NCBI RefSeq assembly: GCF_029227915.1
Contig: NC_079877.1
Location: forward strand, 33,383,851 to 33,447,850
Reading direction: 5' to 3'
Length of the DNA: 64,000 nucleotides
Source: Hydractinia symbiolongicarpus
Lineage: Eukaryota; Cnidaria; Hydrozoa; Anthoathecata; Hydractiniidae
In this document: positions 1 through 13,765 of the stretch, piece by piece
Layout of the letters: every line of letters begins with the position of its first letter
How positions within the stretch are numbered: the first letter of the stretch is position 1
Notes under the pieces: model-generated
Told to the model about the DNA's origin: nothing
The model's database searches: none
What the model saw: only the letters and a program-made list of their open reading frames with translations
Position numbers and translations under genes: made by a program

Positions 1-3000
1 GCGATTTTCCGTAAATCCCGGGCTTGGCCCGTATAGTCAAAAGTATACAAAGAAAGTACCCTGTGAGTAAACTCATTTCCAGAACGATTTTTTAATATAT
101 TTTTTCACCACTAAAACGCATAAGACTTGTAGTTTTCAGAAATGTTTTTATTTTTTATGAGACGCTTAGAGAAAGTGGTTTAATCGCCGGCAAACGAAAA
201 CCCGCGATTTCCCGTAAATCCCGGGTTTGGCCCGTATAGTCGAATGTATACAAAGAAAGTACCCTGTGAGTAAACTCATTTCCAAAACGATTTTTTAAAG
301 TATCTTTTCACCACTAAAACGCATGAGACTTGTAGTTTTCAAAAATGTTTTCATTTTTGATGAGACGCTGATTAAAAGAAGTTTAATCGCCGGCAAACGA
401 AAACCCGCCATTTCCCGAAAACCACGAACTCGGCCCGTATAGTCAAAAGTATACAAAGAAAGTACCCAGGGAGTAAACTGATTTCCCAAACGATTTTTTA
501 TTTTATTTTTTCACCACTAAAACGCATGAGACTTGTAGTTTTCAAAAATGTTTTCATTTTTGATGAGACGCTTAATGAAAGTGGTTTAATCGCCGGCAAA
601 CGAAAACCCGCGATTTCCTGTAAATCCCGGGTTTGGCCCGTATAGTCGAATGTATACAAAGAAAGTACCCTGTGAGTAAACTCATTTCCAAAACGATTTT
701 TTAAAGTATATTTTCACCACTAAAACGCATGAGACTTGTAGTTTTCAAAAATGTTTTCATTTTTGATGAGACGCTGATTAAAAGAAGTTTAATCGCCGGC
801 AAACGAAAACCCGCCATTTCCTGTAAACCCCGAACTCGGCCCGTATAGTCAAAAGTATACAAAGAAAGTACCCAGGGAGTAAACTGATTTCCCAAACGAT
901 TTTTTATATTATTTTTTCACCACTAAAACGCATGAGACTTGTAGTTTTCAAAAATGTTTTCATTTTTGATGAGACGCTGATTAAAAGAAGTTTAATCGCC
1001 GGCAAACGAAAACCCGCCATTTCCCGTAAACCCCGAACTCGGCCCGTATAGTCAAAAGTATACAAAGAAAGTACCCAGGGAGTAAACTGATTTCCCAAAC
1101 GATTTTTTATATTATTTTTTCACCACTAAAACGCATGAGACTTGTAGTTTTCAAAAATGTTTTCATTTTTGATGAGACGCTTATTGAAAGAGGTTTAATC
1201 GCCGGCACACGAAAACCCGCGATTTTCCGTAAATCCCGGGTTTGGCCCGTATAGTCGAATGTATACAAAGAAAGTACCCTGTGAGTAAACTCATTTCCAA
1301 AACGATTTTTTAAAGTATCTTTTCACCACTAAAACGCATAAGACTTGTAGTTTTCAGAAATGTTTTTATTTTTTATGAGACGCTTAGAGAAAGTGGTTTA
1401 ATCGCCGGCAAACGAAAACCCGCGATTTCCCGTAAATCCCGGGTTTGGCCCGTATAGTCGAATGTATACAAAGAAAGTACCCTGTGAGTAAACTCATTTC
1501 CAAAACGATTTTTTAAAGTATCTTTTCACCACTAAAACGCATGAGACTTGTAGTTTTCAAAAATGTTTTCATTTTTAATGAGACGCTGATTAAAAGAAGT
1601 TTAATCGCCGGCAAACGAAAACCCGCCATTTCCCGTAAACCCCGAACTCGGCCCGTATAGTCAAAAGTATACAAAGAAAGTACCCAGGTAGTAAACTGAT
1701 TTCCCAAACGATTTTTTATTTCATTTTTTCACCACTAAAACGCATGAGACTTGTAGTTTTCAAAAATGTTTTCATTTTTGATGAGACGCTTAATGAAAGT
1801 GGTTTAATCGCCGGCAAACGAAAACCCGCGATTTCCCGTAAATCCCGGGTTTGGCCCGTATAGTCGAATGTATACAAAGAAAGTACCCTGTGAGTAAACT
1901 CATTTCCAAAACGATTTTTTAAAGTATATTTTCACCACTAAAACGCATGAGACTTGTAGTTTTCAAAAATGTTTTCATTTTTGATGAGACGCTGATTAAA
2001 AGAAGTTTAATCGCCGGCAAACGAAAACCCGCGATTTCCCGTAAATCCCAGGCTTGGCCCGTATAGTCAAAAGTATACAAAGAAAGTACCCTGTGAGTAA
2101 ACTCATTTCCAGAATGATTTTTTAAATTATTTTTTCACCACTAAAACGCATAAGACTTGTAGTTTTTAGAAATGTTTTTATTTTTGATGAGACGCTTACT
2201 GAAAGTGGTTTCATCGCCGGCAAACGAAAACCTGCGATTTCCCGTAAATCCCGGGTTTGGCCCGTATAGTCGAATGTATACAAAGAAAGTACCCTGTGAG
2301 TAAACTCATTTCCAAAACGATTTTTTAAAGTATCTTTTCACCACTAAAACGCATGAGACTGGTAGTTTTCAAAAATGTTTTCATTTTTGATGAGACGCTG
2401 ATTAAAAGGAGTTTAATCGCCGGCAAACGAAAACCCGCCATTTCCCGTAAACCCCGAACTCGTCCCGTATAGTCAAAAGTATACAAAGAAAGTACCCAGG
2501 GAGTAAACTGATTTCCCAAACGATTTTTTATATTATTTTTTCACCACTAAAACGCATGAGACTTGTAGTTTTCAAAAATGTTTTCATTTTTGATGAGACG
2601 CTTATTGAAAGAGGTTTAATCGCCGGCAAACGAAAACCCGCGATTTCCCGTAAATCCCGGGCTTGGCCCGTATAGTCAAAAGTATACAAAGAAAGTACCC
2701 TGTGAGTAAACTCATTTTCAGAACGATTTTTTAATATATTTTTTCACCACTAAAACGCATAAGACTTGTAGTTTTCAGAAATGTTTTCATTTTTGATGAG
2801 ACGCTGATTAAAAGAAGTTTAATCGCCGGCAAACGAAAACCCGCCATTTCCCGTAAACCCCGAACTCGGCCCGTATAGTCAAAAGTATACAAAGAAAGTA
2901 CCCAGGGAGTAAACTGATTTCCCAAACGATTTTTTATATTATTTTTTCACCACTAAAACGCATGAGACTTGCAGTTTTCAAAAATGTTTTCATTTTTGAT

Positions 3001-3045
3001 GAGACGCTTATTGAAAGAGGTTTAATCGCCGGCACACGAAAACCC
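1..3045 (+). repeat. 15-monomer HOR, copy 1 (3045 bp)
   Basis: Position 1 matches position 3046, and the B units at 295 and 3340 share the same private changes ('cccgaaaaccacgaac'). Reading units from 295 gives B, C/A hybrid, B, B, C, A, B, C/A, B/C, A, B, C, A/B, C, A: 15 units before the cycle restarts at 3340. Useful markers are the 'ctggtag' B unit at 2325 and the A unit at 2122 with 'cttactgaaagtgg' and 'tttcatcgcc'. This copy differs from later ones by a patch at about 1233-1335 (see findings) and by 'caggtagtaaac' in the B unit at 1513. Confidence 0.88.
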
Positions 3046-4466
3046 GCGATTTTCCGTAAATCCCGGGCTTGGCCCGTATAGTCAAAAGTATACAAAGAAA
3101 GTACCCTGTGAGTAAACTCATTTCCAGAACGATTTTTTAATATATTTTTTCACCACTAAAACGCATAAGACTTGTAGTTTTCAGAAATGTTTTTATTTTT
3201 TATGAGACGCTTAGAGAAAGTGGTTTAATCGCCGGCAAACGAAAACCCGCGATTTCCCGTAAATCCCGGGTTTGGCCCGTATAGTCGAATGTATACAAAG
3301 AAAGTACCCTGTGAGTAAACTCATTTCCAAAACGATTTTTTAAAGTATCTTTTCACCACTAAAACGCATGAGACTTGTAGTTTTCAAAAATGTTTTCATT
3401 TTTGATGAGACGCTGATTAAAAGAAGTTTAATCGCCGGCAAACGAAAACCCGCCATTTCCCGAAAACCACGAACTCGGCCCGTATAGTCAAAAGTATACA
3501 AAGAAAGTACCCAGGGAGTAAACTGATTTCCCAAACGATTTTTTATTTTATTTTTTCACCACTAAAACGCATGAGACTTGTAGTTTTCAAAAATGTTTTC
3601 ATTTTTGATGAGACGCTTAATGAAAGTGGTTTAATCGCCGGCAAACGAAAACCCGCGATTTCCTGTAAATCCCGGGTTTGGCCCGTATAGTCGAATGTAT
3701 ACAAAGAAAGTACCCTGTGAGTAAACTCATTTCCAAAACGATTTTTTAAAGTATCTTTTCACCACTAAAACGCATGAGACTGGTAGTTTTCAAAAATGTT
3801 TTCATTTTTGATGAGACGCTGATTAAAAGGAGTTTAATCGCCGGCAAACGAAAACCCGCCATTTCCCGTAAACCCCGAACTCGTCCCGTATAGTCAAAAG
3901 TATACAAAGAAAGTACCCAGGGAGTAAACTGATTTCCCAAACGATTTTTTATATTATTTTTTCACCACTAAAACGCATGAGACTTGTAGTTTTCAAAAAT
4001 GTTTTCATTTTTGATGAGACGCTTATTGAAAGAGGTTTAATCGCCGGCAAACGAAAACCCGCGATTTCCCGTAAATCCCGGGCTTGGCCCGTATAGTCAA
4101 AAGTATACAAAGAAAGTACCCTGTGAGTAAACTCATTTTCAGAACGATTTTTTAATATATTTTTTCACCACTAAAACGCATAAGACTTGTAGTTTTCAGA
4201 AATGTTTTCATTTTTGATGAGACGCTGATTAAAAGAAGTTTAATCGCCGGCAAACGAAAACCCGCCATTTCCCGTAAACCCCGAACTCGGCCCGTATAGT
4301 CAAAAGTATACAAAGAAAGTACCCAGGGAGTAAACTGATTTCCCAAACGATTTTTTATATTATTTTTTCACCACTAAAACGCATGAGACTTGCAGTTTTC
4401 AAAAATGTTTTCATTTTTGATGAGACGCTTATTGAAAGAGGTTTAATCGCCGGCACACGAAAACCC
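3046..4466 (+). repeat. 15-monomer HOR, copy 2, shortened to 7 monomers (1421 bp)
   Basis: It begins like copy 1 (B unit at 3340 equals that at 295, followed by the C/A hybrid with 'tattttatt'), then jumps to the late part of the cycle: the B unit at 3746 equals 2325 and the hybrid at 4152 equals 2731. Eight monomers of the cycle are missing. The next cycle starts at 4467. This is what unequal exchange between non-equivalent monomers of two HOR copies would give. Confidence 0.85.
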
Positions 4467-7400
4467 GCGATTTTCCGTAAATCCCGGGCTTGGCCCGTAT
4501 AGTCAAAAGTATACAAAGAAAGTACCCTGTGAGTAAACTCATTTCCAAAACGATTTTTTAATATATTTTTTCACCACTAAAACGCATAAGACTTGTAGTT
4601 TTCAGAAATGTTTTTATTTTTTATGAGACGCTTAGAGAAAGTGGTTTAATCGCCGGCAAACGAAAACCCGCGATTTCCCGTAAATCCCGGGTTTGGCCCG
4701 TATAGTCGAATGTATACAAAGAAAGTACCCTGTGAGTAAACTCATTTCCAAAACGATTTTTTAAAGTATCTTTTCACCACTAAAACGCATGAGACTTGTA
4801 GTTTTCAAAAATGTTTTCATTTTTGATGAGACGCTGATTAAAAGAAGTTTAATCGCCGGCAAACGAAAACCCGCCATTTCCCGAAAACCACGAACTTGGC
4901 ACGTATAGTCAAAAGTATACAAAGAAAGTACCCAGGGAGTAAACTGATTTCCCAAACGATTTTTTATTTTATTTTTTCACCACTAAAACGCATGAGACTT
5001 GTAGTTTTCAAAAATGTTTTCATTTTTGATGAGACGCTTAATGAAAGTGGTTTAATCGCCGGCAAACGAAAACCCGCGATTTCCTGTAAATCCCGGGTTT
5101 GGCCCGTATAGTCGAATGTATACAAAGAAAGTACCCTGTGAGTAAACTCATTTCCAAAACGATTTTTTAAAGTATATTTTCACCACTAAAACGCATGAGA
5201 CTTGTAGTTTTCAAAAATGTTTTCATTTTTGATGAGACGCTGATTAAAAGAAGTTTAATCGCCGGCAAACGAAAACCCGCCATTTCCTGTAAACCCCGAA
5301 CTCGGCCCGTATAGTCAAAAGTATACAAAGAAAGTACCCAGGGAGTAAACTGATTTCCCAAACGATTTTTTATATTATTTTTTCACCACTAAAACGCATG
5401 AGACTTGTAGTTTTTAAAAATGTTTTCATTTTTGATGAGACGCTGATTAAAAGAAGTTTAATCGCCGGCAAACGAAAACCCGCCATTTCCCGTAAACCCC
5501 GAACTCGGCCCGTATAGTCAAAAGTATACAAAGAAAGTACCCAGGGAGTAAACTGATTTCCCAAACGATTTTTTATATTATTTTTTCACCACTAAAACGC
5601 ATGAGACTTGTAGTTTTCAAAAATGTTTTCATTTTTGATGAGACGCTTAATGAAAGTGGTTTAATCGCCGGCAAACGAAAACCCGCGATTTCCTGTAAAT
5701 CCCGGGTTTGGCCCGTATAGTCGAATGTATACAAAGAAAGTACCCTGTGAGTAAACTCATTTCCAAAACGATTTTTTAAAGTATATTTTCACCACTAAAA
5801 CGCATGAGACTTGTAGTTTTCAAAAATGTTTTCATTTTTGATGAGACGCTGATTAAAAGAAGTTTAATCGCCGGCAAACGAAAACCCGCCATTTCCTGTA
5901 AACCCCGAACTCGGCCCGTATAGTCAAAAGTATACAAAGAAAGTACCCAGGGAGTAAACTGATTTCCCAAACGATTTTTTATATTATTTTTTCACCACTA
6001 AAACGCATGAGACTTGTAGTTTTCAAAAATGTTTTCATTTTTGATGAGACGCTGATTAAAAGAAGTTTAATCGCCGGCAAACGAAAACCCGCCATTTCCC
6101 GTAAACCCCGAACTCGGCCCGTATAGTCAAAAGTATACAAAGAAAGTACCCAGGGAGTAAACTGATTTCCCAAACGATTTTTTATATTATTTTTTCACCA
6201 CTAAAACGCATGAGACTTGTAGTTTTCAAAAATGTTTTCATTTTTGATGAGACGCTTATTGAAAGAGGTTTAATCGCCGGCACACGAAAACCCGCGATTT
6301 TCCGTAAATCCCGGGCTTGGCCCGTATAGTCAAAAGTATACAAAGAAAGTACCCTGTGAGTAAACTCATTTCCAGAACGATTTTTTAACATATTTTTTCA
6401 CCACTAAAACGCATAAGACTTGTAGTTTTCAGAAATGTTTTTATTTTTTATGAGACGCTTAGAGAAAGTGGTTTAATCGCCGGCAAACGAAAACCCGCGA
6501 TTTCCCGTAAATCACGGGTTTGGCCCGTATAGTCGAATGTATACAAAGAAAGTACCCTGTGAGTAAACTCATTTCCAAAACGATTTTTTAAAGTATCTTT
6601 TCACCACTAAAACGCATGAGACTTGTAGTTTTCAAAAATGTTTTCATTTTTAATGAGACGCTGATAAAAAGAAGTTTAATCGCCGGCAAACGAAAACCCG
6701 CCATTTCCCGTAAACCCCGAACTCGGCCCGTATAGTCAAAAGTATACAAAGAAAGTACCCAGGGAGTAAACTGATTTCCCAAACGATTTTTTATTTCATT
6801 TTTTCACCACTAAAACGCATGAGACTTGTAGTTTTCAAAAATGTTTTCATTTTTGATGAGACGCTTAATGAAAGTGGTTTAATCGCCGGCAAACGAAAAC
6901 CCGCGATTTCCCGTAAATCCCGGGTTTGGCCCGTATAGTCGAATGTATACAAAGAAAGTACCCTGTGAGTAAACTCATTTCCAAAACGATTTTTTAAAGT
7001 ATATTTTCACCACTAAAACGCATGAGACTTGTAGTTTTCAAAAATGTTTTCATTTTTGATGAGACGCTGATTAAAAGAAGTTTAATCGCCGGCAAACGAA
7101 AACCCGCGATTTCCCGTAAATCCCAGGCTTGGCCCGTATAGTCAAAAGTATACAAAGAAAGTACCCTGTGAGTAAACTCATTTCCAGAATGATTTTTTAA
7201 ATTACTTTTTCACCACTAAAACGCATAAGACTTGTAGTTTTTAGAAATGTTTTTATTTTTGATGAGACGCTTACTGAAAGTGGTTTCATCGCCGGCAAAC
7301 GAAAACCTGCGATTTCCCGTAAATCCCGGGTTTGGCCCGTATAGTCGAATGTATACAAAGAAAGTACCCTGTGAGTAAACTCATTTCCAAAACGATTTTT

Positions 7401-8120
7401 TAAAGTATCTTTTCACCACTAAAACGCATGAGACTGGTAGTTTTCAAAAATGTTTTCATTTTTGATGAGACGCTGATTAAAAGGAGTTTAATCGCCGGCA
7501 AACGAAAACCCGCCATTTCCCGTAAACCCCGAACTCGTCCCGTATAGTCAAAAGTATACAAAGAAAGTACCCAGGGAGTAAACTGATTTCCCAAACGATT
7601 TTTTATATTATTTTTTCACCACTAAAACGCATGAGACTTGTAGTTTTCAAAAATGTTTTCATTTTTGATGAGACGCTTATTGAAAGAGGTTTAATCGCCG
7701 GCAAACGAAAACCCGCGATTTCCCGTAAATCCCGGGCTTGGCCCGTATAGTCAAAAGTATACAAAGAAAGTACCCTGTGAGTAAACTCATTTTCAGAACG
7801 ATTTTTTAATATATTTTTTCACCACTAAAACGCATAAGACTTGTAGTTTTCAGAAATGTTTTCATTTTTGATGAGACGCTGATTAAAAGAAGTTTAATCG
7901 CCGGCAAACGAAAACCCGCCATTTCCCGTAAACCCCGAACTCGGCCCGTATAGTCAAAAGTATACAAAGAAAGTACCCAGGGAGTAAACTGATTTCCCAA
8001 ACGATTTTTTATATTATTTTTTCACCACTAAAACGCATGAGACTTGCAGTTTTCAAAAATGTTTTCATTTTTGATGAGACGCTTATTGAAAGAGGTTTAA
8101 TCGCCGGCACACGAAAACCC
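4467..8120 (+). repeat. 15-monomer HOR, copy 3, lengthened to 18 monomers (3654 bp)
   Basis: The cycle runs as in copy 1, but the three-unit block C/A hybrid, B, B (4964-5572) is repeated at once at 5573-6181: the B pair at 5167 and 5370 recurs at 5776 and 5979, 609 bp later. The remainder follows the normal order to the C unit at 8009. It shares 'aatcacggg' (near 6511), 'gataaaaag' (near 6663) and the linker 'taacatatt' (near 6386) with copy 4, so copies 3 and 4 are close sisters. Confidence 0.87.
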
Positions 8121-11100
8121 GCGATTTTCCGTAAATCCCGGGCTTGGCCCGTATAGTCAAAAGTATACAAAGAAAGTACCCTGTGAGTAAACTCATTTCC
8201 AGAACGATTTTTTATATATTTTTTCACCACTAAAACGCATAAGACTTGTAGTTTTCAGAAATGTTTTTATTTTTTATGAGACGCTTAGAGAAAGTGGTTT
8301 AATCGCCGGCAAACGAAAACCCGCGATTTCCCGTAAATCCCGGGTTTGGCCCGTATAGTCGAATGTATACAAAGAAAGTACCCTGTGAGTAAACTCATTT
8401 CCAAAACGATTTTTTAAAGTATCTTTTCACCACTAAAACGCATGAGACTTGTAGTTTTCAAAAATGTTTTCATTTTTGATGAGACGCTGATTAAAAGAAG
8501 TTTAATCGCCGGCAAACGAAAACCCGCCATTTCCCGAAAACCACGAACTCGGCCCGTATAGTCAAAAGTATACAAAGAAAGTACCCAGGGAGTAAACTGA
8601 TTTCCCAAACGATTTTTTATTTTATTTTTTCACCACTAAAACGCATGAGACTTGTAGTTTTCAAAAATGTTTTCATTTTTGATGAGACGCTTAATGAAAG
8701 TGGTTTAATCGCCGGCAAACGAAAACCCGCGATTTCCTGTAAATCCCGGGTTTGGCCCGTATAGTCGAATGTATACAAAGAAAGTACCCTGTGAGTAAAC
8801 TCATTTCCAAAACGATTTTTTAAAGTATATTTTCACCACTAAAACGCATGAGACTTGTAGTTTTCAAAAATGTTTTCATTTTTGATGAGACGCTGATTAA
8901 AAGAAGTTTAATCGCCGGCAAACGAAAACCCGCCATTTCCTGTAAACCCCGAACTCGGCCCGTATAGTCAAAAGTATACAAAGAAAGTACCCAGGGAGTA
9001 AACTGATTTCCCAAACGATTTTTTATATTATTTTTTCACCACTAAAACGCATGAGACTTGTAGTTTTCAAAAATGTTTTCATTTTTGATGAGACGCTGAT
9101 TAAAAGAAGTTTAATCGCCGGCAAACGAAAACCCGCCATTTCCCGTAAACCCCGAACTCGGCCCGTATAGTCAAAAGTATACAAAGAAAGTACCCAGGGA
9201 GTAAACTGATTTCCCAAACGATTTTTTATATTATTTTTTCACCACTAAAACGCATGAGACTTGTAGTTTTCAAAAATGTTTTCATTTTTGATGAGACGCT
9301 TATTGAAAGAGGTTTAATCGCCGGCACACGAAAACCCGCGATTTTCCGTAAATCCCGGGCTTGGCCCGTATAGTCAAAAGTATACAAAGAAAGTACCCTG
9401 TGAGTAAACTCATTTCCAGAACGATTTTTTAACATATTTTTTCACCACTAAAACGCATAAGACTTGTAGTTTTCAGAAATGTTTTTATTTTTTATGAGAC
9501 GCTTAGAGAAAGTGGTTTAATCGCCGGCAAACGAAAACCCGCGATTTCCCGTAAATCACGGGTTTGGCCCGTATAGTCGAATGTATACAAAGAAAGTACC
9601 CTGTGAGTAAACTCATTTCCAAAACGATTTTTTAAAGTATCTTTTCACCACTAAAACGCATGAGACTTGTAGTTTTCAAAAATGTTTTCATTTTTAATGA
9701 GACGCTGATAAAAAGAAGTTTAATCGCCGGCAAACGAAAACCCGCCATTTCCCGTAAACCCCGAACTCGGCCCGTATAGTCAAAAGTATACAAAGAAAGT
9801 ACCCAGGGAGTAAACTGATTTCCCAAACGATTTTTTATTTCATTTTTTCACCACTAAAACGCATGAGACTTGTAGTTTTCAAAAATGTTTTCATTTTTGA
9901 TGAGACGCTTAATGAAAGTGGTTTAATCGCCGGCAAACGAAAACCCGCGATTTCCCGTAAATCCCGGGTTTGGCCCGTATAGTCGAATGTATACAAAGAA
10001 AGTACCCTGTGAGTAAACTCATTTCCAAAACGATTTTTTAAAGTATATTTTCACCACTAAAACGCATGAGACTTGTAGTTTTCAAAAATGTTTTCATTTT
10101 TGATGAGACGCTGATTAAAAGAAGTTTAATCGCCGGCAAACGAAAACCCGCGATTTCCCGTAAATCCCAGGCTTGGCCCGTATAGTCAAAAGTATACAAA
10201 GAAAGTACCCTGTGAGTAAACTCATTTCCAGAATGATTTTTTAAATTACTTTTTCACCACTAAAACGCATAAGACTTGTAGTTTTTAGAAATGTTTTTAT
10301 TTTTGATGAGACGCTTACTGAAAGTGGTTTCATCGCCGGCAAACGAAAACCTGCGATTTCCCGTAAATCCCGGGTTTGGCCCGTATAGTCGAATGTATAC
10401 AAAGAAAGTACCCTGTGAGTAAACTCATTTCCAAAACGATTTTTTAAAGTATCTTTTCACCACTAAAACGCATGAGACTGGTAGTTTTCAAAAATGTTTT
10501 CATTTTTGATGAGACGCTGATTAAAAGGAGTTTAATCGCCGGCAAACGAAAACCCGCCATTTCCCGTAAACCCCGAACTCGTCCCGTATAGTCAAAAGTA
10601 TACAAAGAAAGTACCCAGGGAGTAAACTGATTTCCCAAACGATTTTTTATATTATTTTTTCACCACTAAAACGCATGAGACTTGTAGTTTTCAAAAATGT
10701 TTTCATTTTTGATGAGACGCTTATTGAAAGAGGTTTAATCGCCGGCAAACGAAAACCCGCGATTTCCCGTAAATCCCGGGCTTGGCCCGTATAGTCAAAA
10801 GTATACAAAGAAAGTACCCTGTGAGTAAACTCATTTTCAGAACGATTTTTTAATATATTTTTTCACCACTAAAACGCATAAGACTTGTAGTTTTCAGAAA
10901 TGTTTTCATTTTTGATGAGACGCTGATTAAAAGAAGTTTAATCGCCGGCAAACGAAAACCCGCCATTTCCCGTAAACCCCGAACTCGGCCCGTATAGTCA
11001 AAAGTATACAAAGAAAGTACCCAGGGAGTAAACTGATTTCCCAAACGATTTTTTATATTATTTTTTCACCACTAAAACGCATGAGACTTGCAGTTTTCAA

Positions 11101-11164
11101 AAATGTTTTCATTTTTGATGAGACGCTTATTGAAAGAGGTTTAATCGCCGGCACACGAAAACCC
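8121..11164 (+). repeat. 15-monomer HOR, copy 4 (3044 bp)
   Basis: B and hybrid units at 8414, 8820, 9023, 9226, 9632, 10444, 10850 and 11053 lie 3044 bp before equivalents at 11458 to 14097 or 3044 bp after equivalents at 5776 to 8009. A single-base loss in the A linker ('tttttatatattttttc' near 8210) recurs near 11254, marking copies 4 and 5 as duplicates of each other at that point. Confidence 0.88.
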
Positions 11165-13765
11165 GCGATTTTCCGTAAATCCCGGGCTTGGCCCGTATAG
11201 TCAAAAGTATACAAAGAAAGTACCCTGTGAGTAAACTCATTTCCAGAACGATTTTTTATATATTTTTTCACCACTAAAACGCATAAGACTTGTAGTTTTC
11301 AGAAATGTTTTTATTTTTTATGAGACGCTTAGAGAAAGTGGTTTAATCGCCGGCAAACGAAAACCCGCGATTTCCCGTAAATCCCGGGTTTGGCCCGTAT
11401 AGTCGAATGTATACAAAGAAAGTACCCTGTGAGTAAACTCATTTCCAAAACGATTTTTTAAAGTATCTTTTCACCACTAAAACGCATGAGACTTGTAGTT
11501 TTCAAAAATGTTTTCATTTTTGATGAGACGCTGATTAAAAGAAGTTTAATCGCCGGCAAACGAAAACCCGCCATTTCCCGAAAACCACGAACTCGGCCCG
11601 TATAGTCAAAAGTATACAAAGAAAGTACCCAGGGAGTAAACTGATTTCCCAAACGATTTTTTATTTTATTTTTTCACCACTAAAACGCATGAGACTTGTA
11701 GTTTTCAAAAATGTTTTCATTTTTGATGAGACGCTTAATGAAAGTGGTTTAATCGCCGGCAAACGAAAACCCGCGATTTCCTGTAAATCCCGGGTTTGGC
11801 CCGTATAGTCGAATGTATACAAAGAAAGTACCCTGTGAGTAAACTCATTTCCAAAACGATTTTTTAAAGTATATTTTCACCACTAAAACGCATGAGACTT
11901 GTAGTTTTCAAAAATGTTTTCATTTTTGATGAGACGCTGATTAAAAGAAGTTTAATCGCCGGCAAACGAAAACCCGCCATTTCCTGTAAACCCCGAACTC
12001 GGCCCGTATAGTCAAAAGTATACAAAGAAAGTACCCAGGGAGTAAACTGATTTCCCAAACGATTTTTTATATTATTTTTTCACCACTAAAACGCATGAGA
12101 CTTGTAGTTTTCAAAAATGTTTTCATTTTTGATGAGACGCTGATTAAAAGAAGTTTAATCGCCGGCAAACGAAAACCCGCCATTTCCCGTAAACCCCGAA
12201 CTCGGCCCGTATAGTCAAAAGTATACAAAGAAAGTACCCAGGGAGTAAACTGATTTTCCAAACGATTTTTTATATTATTTTTTCACCACTAAAACGCATG
12301 AGACTTGTAGTTTTCAAAAATGTTTTCATTTTTGATGAGACGCTTATTGAAAGAGGTTTAATCGCCGGCACACGAAAACCCGCGATTTTCCGTAAATCCC
12401 GGGCTTGGCCCGTATAGTCAAAAGTATACAAAGAAAGTACCCTGTGAGTAAACTCATTTCCAGAACGATTTTTTAACATATTTTTTCACCACTAAAACGC
12501 ATAAGACTTGTAGTTTTCAGAAATGTTTTTATTTTTTATGAGACGCTTAGAGAAAGTGGTTTAATCGCCGGCAAACGAAAACCCGCGATTTCCCGTAAAT
12601 CCCGGGTTTGGCCCGTATAGTCGAATGTATACAAAGAAAGTACCCTGTGAGTAAACTCATTTCCAAAACGATTTTTTAAAGTATCTTTTCACCACTAAAA
12701 CGCATGAGACTTGTAGTTTTCAAAAATGTTTTCATTTTTAATGAGACGCTGATTAAAAGAAGTTTAATCGCCGGCAAACGAAAACCCGCCATTTCCCGTA
12801 AACCCCGAACTCGGCCCGTATAGTCAAAAGTATACAAAGAAAGTACCCAGGGAGTAAACTGATTTCCCAAACGATTTTTTATTTCATTTTTTCACCACTA
12901 AAACGCATGAGACTTGTAGTTTTCAAAAATGTTTTCATTTTTGATGAGACGCTTAATGAAAGTGGTTTAATCGCCGGCAAACGAAAACCCGCGATTTCCC
13001 GTAAATCCCGGGTTTGGCCCGTATAGTCGAATGTATACAAAGAAAGTACCCTGTGAGTAAAATCATTTCCAAAACGATTTTTTAAAGTATATTTTCACCA
13101 CTAAAACGCATGAGACTTGTAGTTTTCAAAAATGTTTTCATTTTTGATGAGACGCTGATTAAAAGAAGTTTAATCGCCGGCAAACGAAAACCCGCGATTT
13201 CCCGTAAATCCCAGGCTTGGCCCGTATAGTCAAAAGTATACAAAGAAAGTACCCTGTGAGTAAACTCATTTCCAGAATGATTTTTTAAATTATTTTTTCA
13301 CCACTAAAACGCATAAGACTTGTAGTTTTTAGAAATGTTTTTATTTTTGATGAGACGCTTACTGAAAGTGGTTTCATCGCCGGCAAACGAAAACCTGCGA
13401 TTTCCCGTAAATCCCGGGTTTGGCCCGTATAGTCGAATGTATACAAAGAAAGTACCCTGTGAGTAAACTCATTTCCAAAACGATTTTTTAAAGTATCTTT
13501 TCACCACTAAAACGCATGAGACTGGTAGTTTTCAAAAATGTTTTCATTTTTGATGAGACGCTGATTAAAAGGAGTTTAATCGCCGGCAAACGAAAACCCG
13601 CCATTTCCCGTAAACCCCGAACTCGTCCCGTATAGTCAAAAGTATACAAAGAAAGTACCCAGGGAGTAAACTGATTTCCCAAACGATTTTTTATATTATT
13701 TTTTCACCACTAAAACGCATGAGACTTGTAGTTTTCAAAAATGTTTTCATTTTTGATGAGACGCT
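11165..13765 (+). repeat. 15-monomer HOR, copy 5, truncated (~2.6 kb)
   Basis: It follows copy 4 at an offset of 3044 bp until about 13765. There the expected 'cttattgaaagagg' is replaced by 'cttaatgaaagtgg', and the next unit is a B with 'aaaatacatgag' rather than the A/B hybrid. Unlike copies 3 and 4 it has 'aatcccggg' near 12598 and 'gattaaaag' near 12750. The end passes straight into the 10-monomer unit with no loss of monomer phase. Confidence 0.8.

Noticed and set aside
295-489. Recurring minus-strand reading frame of 64 residues (and 69-74 or 91-96 residue relatives), dozens of copies
   Set aside because: It begins at TTG, not ATG, lies wholly inside the satellite monomer, recurs in phase with it, and varies as the repeat varies. 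No promoter, splice or polyadenylation context distinguishes any copy.
4896-5111. Plus-strand frames of about 65-71 residues
   Set aside because: This one begins at TTG ('ttggcacgt') and appears only where a stop is lost by substitution, as here. Same repeat explanation.
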